Positions 59,536 through 64,000 of a stretch of 64,000 nucleotides of DNA are shown piece after piece. Below the pieces are notes generated by a model. That model saw only the letters and a list, made by a program, of their open reading frames with translations. It ran no database searches and was not told the DNA's origin. Position 1 is the first letter of the stretch. Each line of letters opens with the position of its first letter. The position numbers were made by a program, and so were the translations under genes. Source of the DNA: Gemmatimonadales bacterium (lineage in GTDB: Bacteria > Gemmatimonadota > Gemmatimonadetes > Gemmatimonadales > JACORV01); assembly GCA_035502185.1 (NCBI GenBank), contig DATJUT010000031.1:23276-87275 (forward strand). Direction: 5' to 3'.

Positions 59536-60768
59536 ATGCTCGCGTCCCTGCAGCAGACGTTCCCGGAGCAGTGGCAGCAGACGCTCCGGGTGATCGCGTC
59601 GGGGTTCACCTGGATACTCGACTTCCAGCGCGTCGTGCTGCCGTTCACCTTCACCGGCACCACGGCCGCGGGAGGCGCGGCGAAGGCGGTGTTGCTGCTC
59701 CTGCCCACCTCGCTCCTCGTGGCGGCGCTGTGGTGCACCATGGCCTCGCTCTACACGCTGCCGTTCCGCTCAGGCCGCGGCGGCTTCCTCACGGTGCTGC
59801 TTCTGTCCTGGTGGGACGCCGGGAGGATGATCTGGTTCTACTGGGCCGGCCTGGTCCGCGTCGGGGTCGTGCTGCTGGGGTGGATCTGGAACCTGCTGAA
59901 GCTTGCCGCCTCGCTGCTCTGGCGGCTGCTCCGGTTCCTCGTCACGCGGCCGTTCGCGCTGCTCGACTGGGGCACGCGGCAGTATTTCCAGCCGGGCGTG
60001 CCCTGGGTCGCCTTCCTGTTCCTGCTCCTGTGGTCGGCCCTCGAGGCGACGATCTTCACGTTCACCCTCAAGCCCACGATCGCGGAGTTGCTCGCGGACA
60101 TCACCGGCCAGCAGTTCTCCAGCCTGGGCGTGAGCCTCGTGCTGTGGCCATTCCTGTTCATCGTCGTCTCGGGCAGCTTCGCGGCCATTCAGGTGTTGTC
60201 CGAGGCGATCAAGTCGCGTCGCGCCGCCGAGATCGTCGGGATGGTGATCGCCGAGGCGGCGGTGATGTTCTTCGAGGTCCTGTTCCTCTATCGGGAGCTG
60301 GTCGACGCCATCACCCCGTGGATCGCGAACCAGACCGGTTTGAAGCTGGGATTCGTCTCCACGCTGCTGCTGGCCTCTTTCGGCTGGGCGGGCGTCCGCG
60401 CGATGACGTGGTTCCTGTTCGGCCGCTTCGGTACGCCGACCTTCCTCGGCATTCTAGCGCGGCACAGCATGCCCGGCGCGAAGGCCAGCGTGGCCGCGAG
60501 CGGGGAGCTGGACGTGGAGTTCTGGCGCGGTCCCGTCACCGCCCTCAAGGCCGAGATGGAGTGGTTCAAGGAAGAGGCCCGCAGGGTGTTCGAGCTGCTC
60601 ACGCTGCCGGTGCTGCAGGTGCTGGCGGCGGGCCTCAATCTCGCCGTGGTGGTGATCCTCGGCCGCCCCATCTTCTCCCTGCCCTTCCGCTCCCTGGACG
60701 AGGTGCTCGCGAGCACGCCGCGGGTCATCGCGCCCGCGGCGCAGCCGATGGCCCGGGTGGGCGCATGA
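59536..60768 (+). CDS. Polytopic membrane protein paired with vWA lipoprotein
   Basis: A 410-residue protein with about seven to eight membrane helices, including AVLLLLPTSLLVAALWCTMA and PWVAFLFLLLWSALEATIF. It has a soluble segment (residues 310-355) and no domain I recognise. Its stop overlaps the vWA lipoprotein start (ATGA), so the two are made together and may form a complex across the envelope. A 242-bp leader precedes it. The function is unknown. Confidence 0.72.
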   Translation: MLASLQQTFPEQWQQTLRVIASGFTWILDFQRVVLPFTFTGTTAAGGAAKAVLLLLPTSLLVAALWCTMASLYTLPFRSGRGGFLTVLLLSWWDAGRMIWFYWAGLVRVGVVLLGWIWNLLKLAASLLWRLLRFLVTRPFALLDWGTRQYFQPGVPWVAFLFLLLWSALEATIFTFTLKPTIAELLADITGQQFSSLGVSLVLWPFLFIVVSGSFAAIQVLSEAIKSRRAAEIVGMVIAEAAVMFFEVLFLYRELVDAITPWIANQTGLKLGFVSTLLLASFGWAGVRAMTWFLFGRFGTPTFLGILARHSMPGAKASVAASGELDVEFWRGPVTALKAEMEWFKEEARRVFELLTLPVLQVLAAGLNLAVVVILGRPIFSLPFRSLDEVLASTPRVIAPAAQPMARVGA

Positions 60769-61526
60769 CGCGCCGCGCAGCGCTGCTGGGCTTCCTGGTG
60801 CTCGGCGCCTGCACCGCCGGGGGCGCTCAGCCCGGGCAGCCGGCACCGAGCACGCTGATCATCGGCATCGACGCCAGCGGGTCGTTCCGCGACGCCAAAC
60901 TGTATGACGACGCCGTGCAATTCGCGGCCATCTACATCGTCTCGCACCTCCAGGGCCTGGACAGCCTCAGGCCACCGAGCGCCTTGTTCGTGGGCTCGAT
61001 CGGCGGGGAGCGCCCGGGCGAGCCGAAGCCGTTCCACCCGATCAACGACTTCGTGGGCCGGGGCCCCGAGCAGATCGCGGCGGACCTCAGGACCTGGTTT
61101 CCACCGAACGACGCGTACACCGACTTCAACGCGTTCTTCCAGCGCGTGGCGGAGCTCGTGAAGGAGCGCGGCCTGATCCTGGCGCCGCTCAACGTGGTCG
61201 TGCTCTCGGACGGCGTGCCGGACGTGCCGCCGGGCGCGCGCCTGGTGTCGCACGACAACCCCTACGCGCGCATCGACCTCGGGCCGCTCGAGTTCCTCTC
61301 GCGGAGCGTCACCGTCCGCCTGCTGTACGCGAACCCCACCGTCGGCGAGGACTGGAAGCGGCTCGTCCGTCGACAACGCGTGCGCCTGTGGACGCAGGAG
61401 CAGCAGGTCATGGCGGGCTGGCACATGCAGTACAAGACCGCCCTGCCGCTGGCAGAGCAGCACGACCTGTGGACGTGGATGAAGGACAACGTGGACTTCC
61501 GCGTGCGGGCGGCGAACCTGTTCTAG
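60765..61526 (+). CDS. von Willebrand A-like lipoprotein
   Basis: A 253-residue lipoprotein with lipobox VLGAC (Cys16). The vWA-like fold has a MIDAS-type loop IGIDASGSFRD (D36, S38, S40), and a later VVVLSDGVPD gives the second metal-site loop. The fold binds a divalent cation and a protein ligand. The insert EPKPFHPINDFVGRGPEQIA is not typical. It is the partner of the membrane protein at 59536. A strong hairpin follows the stop after 34 bp. Confidence 0.78.
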   Translation: MTRRAALLGFLVLGACTAGGAQPGQPAPSTLIIGIDASGSFRDAKLYDDAVQFAAIYIVSHLQGLDSLRPPSALFVGSIGGERPGEPKPFHPINDFVGRGPEQIAADLRTWFPPNDAYTDFNAFFQRVAELVKERGLILAPLNVVVLSDGVPDVPPGARLVSHDNPYARIDLGPLEFLSRSVTVRLLYANPTVGEDWKRLVRRQRVRLWTQEQQVMAGWHMQYKTALPLAEQHDLWTWMKDNVDFRVRAANLF

Positions 61527-61560
61527 GCCTCCGCGCTGCCCCCACCTCGCGTGCAAACCC

Positions 61561-61591
61561 AGCGCCCCGGCTGTCGAGCGACCGGGGCGCT
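61561..61591. terminator. Bidirectional hairpin between the vWA gene and tRNA-Phe
   Basis: AGCGCCCCGG (61561-61570) pairs with CCGGGGCGCT (61582-61591). It lies between convergent units: the vWA operon on the plus strand and tRNA-Phe on the minus strand. A short GGGTTTGC follows on the minus side. It probably ends both. Confidence 0.6.
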
Positions 61592-61608
61592 TCGTGGTCC
61601 CGATGGAG

Positions 61609-61681
<73 letters not shown>

Positions 61682-61757
61682 GGGCGTCACAAAGATAGTG
61701 GGCAGGGTCGCGGAGTTGCAGCGTTGCAGCGGGACGAGGGCGGGCGCAGTTTAGAGC

Positions 61758-62396
61758 ATGCCCACCTTCCCCAACCTCGCGATCCCCGACCATCCCCTCA
61801 TCCGGCACAAGCTCCACGTATTGCGCGACAAGCGGACCCCGGTCAAGGACTTCCGCGACCTCGTGAGCGAAATCGCGATGCTGATGTTCTACGAGGTCAC
61901 CAAGAACCTGCCGACCGAGCCCGTGGAGCTCGATACGCCGCTCGAGCACATGACCGGCGAGAAGGTCGCCGGGAAGAAGCTCGCCCTCGTGCCGGTGCTG
62001 CGTGCCGGCCTCGGGATGGTGGACGGGATTCTCCGCCTGGTGCCCGCCGCCCGGGTGGGCCACATCGGCCTGTACCGGGATCACGATACCCTCGAGCCGG
62101 TGGACTATTACTTCAAGGTGCCCAGCGCCCAGGAGCAGCGGGACTTCTTCCTGCTCGACCCGATGCTCGCCACCGGCGGCTCCGCCGCGGCCGCGTGCAC
62201 CGCCCTGAAGAAGGCCGGTGCCCGCTCGATCCGGCTGCTGTGCATCGTCGCGGCGCCCGAAGGAGTCACGCGGATGCTCGACCTGCACCCCGACGTGCCC
62301 GTCTACGCCGCCGCGCTCGACCGCCAGCTCAACGCGCACGGCTACATCCTGCCCGGCCTCGGCGACGCCGGCGACCGCCTGTTCGGGACCCGCTGA
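61758..62396 (+). CDS. upp: Uracil phosphoribosyltransferase
   Basis: A 212-residue enzyme forming UMP from uracil and [24 protein letters not shown] is the characteristic N-terminal block, [19 protein letters not shown] the PRPP loop, and [16 protein letters not shown] the uracil-binding C-terminus. The length is normal. It heads a unit with the small DUF4177-like gene and the beta-CASP hydrolase. Confidence 0.96.
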   Translation: MPTFPNLAIPDHPLIRHKLHVLRDKRTPVKDFRDLVSEIAMLMFYEVTKNLPTEPVELDTPLEHMTGEKVAGKKLALVPVLRAGLGMVDGILRLVPAARVGHIGLYRDHDTLEPVDYYFKVPSAQEQRDFFLLDPMLATGGSAAAACTALKKAGARSIRLLCIVAAPEGVTRMLDLHPDVPVYAAALDRQLNAHGYILPGLGDAGDRLFGTR

Positions 62397-62398
62397 CC

Positions 62399-62566
62399 AT
62401 GACCGAGTATCAGACCGCGATCATCCGGCTCACCGGCCGGAGCCTCACCGACGAGGAGAGCCTGACCGACGAGCTGAACGAGCGCCGCCGCGGCGGGTGG
62501 ACCCTCGTCGAGCTGGTCGCGCTCGGCCCCCGCAGGCTCGTCGCCGTCTTCCAGCGGGAGGGCTGA
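62399..62566 (+). CDS. Small DUF4177-like protein, 55 aa
   Basis: A 55-residue peptide, MTEYQTAIIRLTGR then LTDELNERRRGGWTLVELVA and RLVAVFQREG. The pattern of a beta strand, a helix with GWxLV and a final VAVFxRE strand is that of DUF4177. It begins two bases after the upp stop, and its TGA overlaps the next start as TGATG. The function is unknown. Confidence 0.8.
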   Translation: MTEYQTAIIRLTGRSLTDEESLTDELNERRRGGWTLVELVALGPRRLVAVFQREG

Positions 62567-63948
62567 TGCGCCTGGCTTGCTGGGGTGCCGCCGGCGAGGT
62601 GACCGGCTCGATGCACCTGCTCGAGATCGGCCCGAAGCGTGTCCTCCTCGACTGCGGCATGTTTCAGGGACGCCGCGAGGAAGCGCGCCGGAAGAACGAG
62701 GCCTTTCCGCTCGCGGTCGGGGACGTCGACGTCGTCGTGGTGAGCCACGCTCACATCGACCACACCGGCCGCCTCCCGCTGCTGGTGAAGCTCGGATACA
62801 CCGGGCCGATCTTCTGCACCTCCGCCACCCGCGACCTCGCGAGCGTGATGCTGCCCGACTCCGGCTACATCCAGGAGAAGGACTTCGAGTTCCTGAAGAA
62901 ACGCGGCGGCAACCACCTCGCCGAGCCGCTGTACACGGCCCAGGACGCCACCCGGGTCGTGGACCACATGGTGAGCCTGCCGTACGAGAAGCCGCTCGAC
63001 ATTGCGCCCGGCATCCGCCTGACCTACTTCGACGCCGGCCACATGCTCGGCTCGGCGTCCGTGGTGCTCGACATCGACGCCGCCGGCACCACGCGCCGCG
63101 TCGTCTTCTCGGGCGACATCGGCCGCTGGGGCCTGCCGATCATCCGCGACCCGAAGCCGCCCGAGGGGCCGGCGGACGTGCTGGTCGTCGAGAGCACCTA
63201 CGCCAACAAGGTCCACGAGACGGTGCTGGAAGCGCAGGGGATGCTCGCCGCGTTCGTCAACAAGGTCGCCGCCCGGGGCGGCAAGATCTTCATCCCCGCC
63301 TTCGCCATCGAGCGGGCGCAGGAGCTGATCTACGAGCTGCACGGCCTGGCACGCGACAAGGCGATCCCCAAGATCCCGATCTACGTCGACTCGCCGCTCG
63401 CCGTAAACGCGACCGACGTGTTCCGGCTGCATCCCGAGGCGTTCGATCTGTCGGAGCGTCTGGTGCGGGAGGCCGACGACCTGTTCCGTTTCCCGATGGT
63501 GAAGTACGTCCGGTCGGTGGAAGAGTCGAAGGCGCTGAACGGCGTCCGCGGTCCGGCGATCATCATCGCGGCCTCGGGCATGGCGGAGTCGGGCCGCATT
63601 CTCCACCACCTGCGCAACGGCATCGGCGATCACCGCAACCTCGTCCTCATCGTCGGCTTCCAGGCCAGCTACACGCTCGGCGCGCGCCTCCAGGCCGGGG
63701 CGAAGGAGGTGCGGATCTTCGGCGAGATGCTGCCGCGTCGCTGTGAGGTCGCGACCATCGGCGGGTATTCGGGCCACGCGGACCGAAACGAACTGCGGCA
63801 GTGGGTCGTAGGCCTCGGGGAGATTCCCAAGCGGGCCTTCACGGTCCACGGCGAGACCGAGCAGCTCCAGGCCATGGCCGGCCTGCTGCGCGACCTCGGC
63901 GTCAAGCAGGTGGACGTACCCCGGCTCGGCGAGGCGTTCGACCTCTAG
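62566..63948 (+). CDS. Metallo-beta-lactamase/beta-CASP RNA-processing-type hydrolase
   Basis: A 460-residue protein of the RNase J/CPSF-like beta-CASP group. The metallo-beta-lactamase motif is SHAHIDHTGRLP (H61, H63, D65, H66), with DAGHMLGS later. The beta-CASP part has PAFAIERAQELIYEL, VDSPLAVNATDVF and IIIASGMAESGRILHHL. The C-terminal GYSGHADRNELRQWV and VHGETEQ complete the metal and RNA-recognition motifs. It is probably an exo- or endonuclease. It starts at ATG 62566, coupled to the small gene, and 52 bp of the window follow its stop. Confidence 0.92.
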   Translation: MRLACWGAAGEVTGSMHLLEIGPKRVLLDCGMFQGRREEARRKNEAFPLAVGDVDVVVVSHAHIDHTGRLPLLVKLGYTGPIFCTSATRDLASVMLPDSGYIQEKDFEFLKKRGGNHLAEPLYTAQDATRVVDHMVSLPYEKPLDIAPGIRLTYFDAGHMLGSASVVLDIDAAGTTRRVVFSGDIGRWGLPIIRDPKPPEGPADVLVVESTYANKVHETVLEAQGMLAAFVNKVAARGGKIFIPAFAIERAQELIYELHGLARDKAIPKIPIYVDSPLAVNATDVFRLHPEAFDLSERLVREADDLFRFPMVKYVRSVEESKALNGVRGPAIIIAASGMAESGRILHHLRNGIGDHRNLVLIVGFQASYTLGARLQAGAKEVRIFGEMLPRRCEVATIGGYSGHADRNELRQWVVGLGEIPKRAFTVHGETEQLQAMAGLLRDLGVKQVDVPRLGEAFDL

Positions 63949-64000
63949 CCGCCCCGGCTCGCGCCCCGCTCCATCGTCAAACCCTCGACGAGGTGAAGAT

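Overview
The window is about 70% GC and densely packed with coding sequence. It shows no insertion sequences, phage genes, CRISPR arrays or rRNA. The cell has an outer membrane: there is an RND/adaptor/TolC efflux set, beta-barrel proteins and many lipoproteins. It makes menaquinone by the futalosine route (MqnD). It also carries a lipoprotein serpin, a GH47 mannosidase and a CsgG-like lipoprotein, and uses start/stop overlaps (GTGA, ATGA) very widely. Together these suggest a Gemmatimonadota-like bacterium; this is inference from gene content, with no rRNA to confirm it.

Layout. 0-2.3 kb: a zinc-ribbon/TPR membrane protein (start outside the window), mqnD and a REC-HisKA protein without a kinase ATPase domain. 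2.3-8.9 kb: a TetR-TolC-adaptor-RND efflux operon with a recognisable promoter and two inverted repeats. 9-11.9 kb: an NDUFA9-like reductase, YceI, a FimT-like pseudopilin followed by a small ORF and a UUCG-loop terminator, and a four-helix heme-copper-oxidase-like protein. 12-17.9 kb: a tightly coupled five-gene cluster (IDH-like dehydrogenase, HMG-CoA-lyase-like enzyme, CaiB CoA-transferase, aconitase-type large and small subunits) diverging from a MerR-like regulator. 17.9-26.9 kb: a membrane PHP protein, a secreted glycosidase-like protein, LemA/HtpX, a PlsB-like acyltransferase, an OB-HD nuclease, Hpt and a hypothetical protein.

26.9-27.6 kb has no credible protein gene. It holds a minus-strand transcription unit of about 420 nt with its own promoter, a run of hairpins and an intrinsic terminator. 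I read it as a structured non-coding RNA that I cannot assign to a family; it is the most interesting item here. 27.6-33 kb: a Pro/Ala-repeat secreted protein, a histone-H1-like tailed protein, an outer-membrane barrel coupled to a CsgG-like lipoprotein, a small ORF whose Shine-Dalgarno lies in a 14-bp stem, and a cupredoxin. 33.2-40.2 kb: infA, an MFS transporter, lepB, a TolB-like propeller, a lipoprotein, a lytic transglycosylase and rpiA.

40.4-46.1 kb: a sugar operon (GH15 glucanase, pgl, glk, a capless HAD protein, zwf) that with rpiA could carry glucan glucose into the oxidative pentose phosphate pathway. 46.3-54.1 kb: the serpin, a GH47/DinB/MarR-GNAT operon, a DMT exporter, and a PNPOx-YCII fusion divergent from a MocR/PdxR-type regulator. 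54.1-64 kb: an APC permease that appears to start at CTG, a DUF2255 protein, a lipoprotein, a saccharopine-dehydrogenase-like protein, an SDR, a membrane protein paired with a vWA lipoprotein, tRNA-Phe, upp, a DUF4177-like peptide and a beta-CASP nuclease-like hydrolase.
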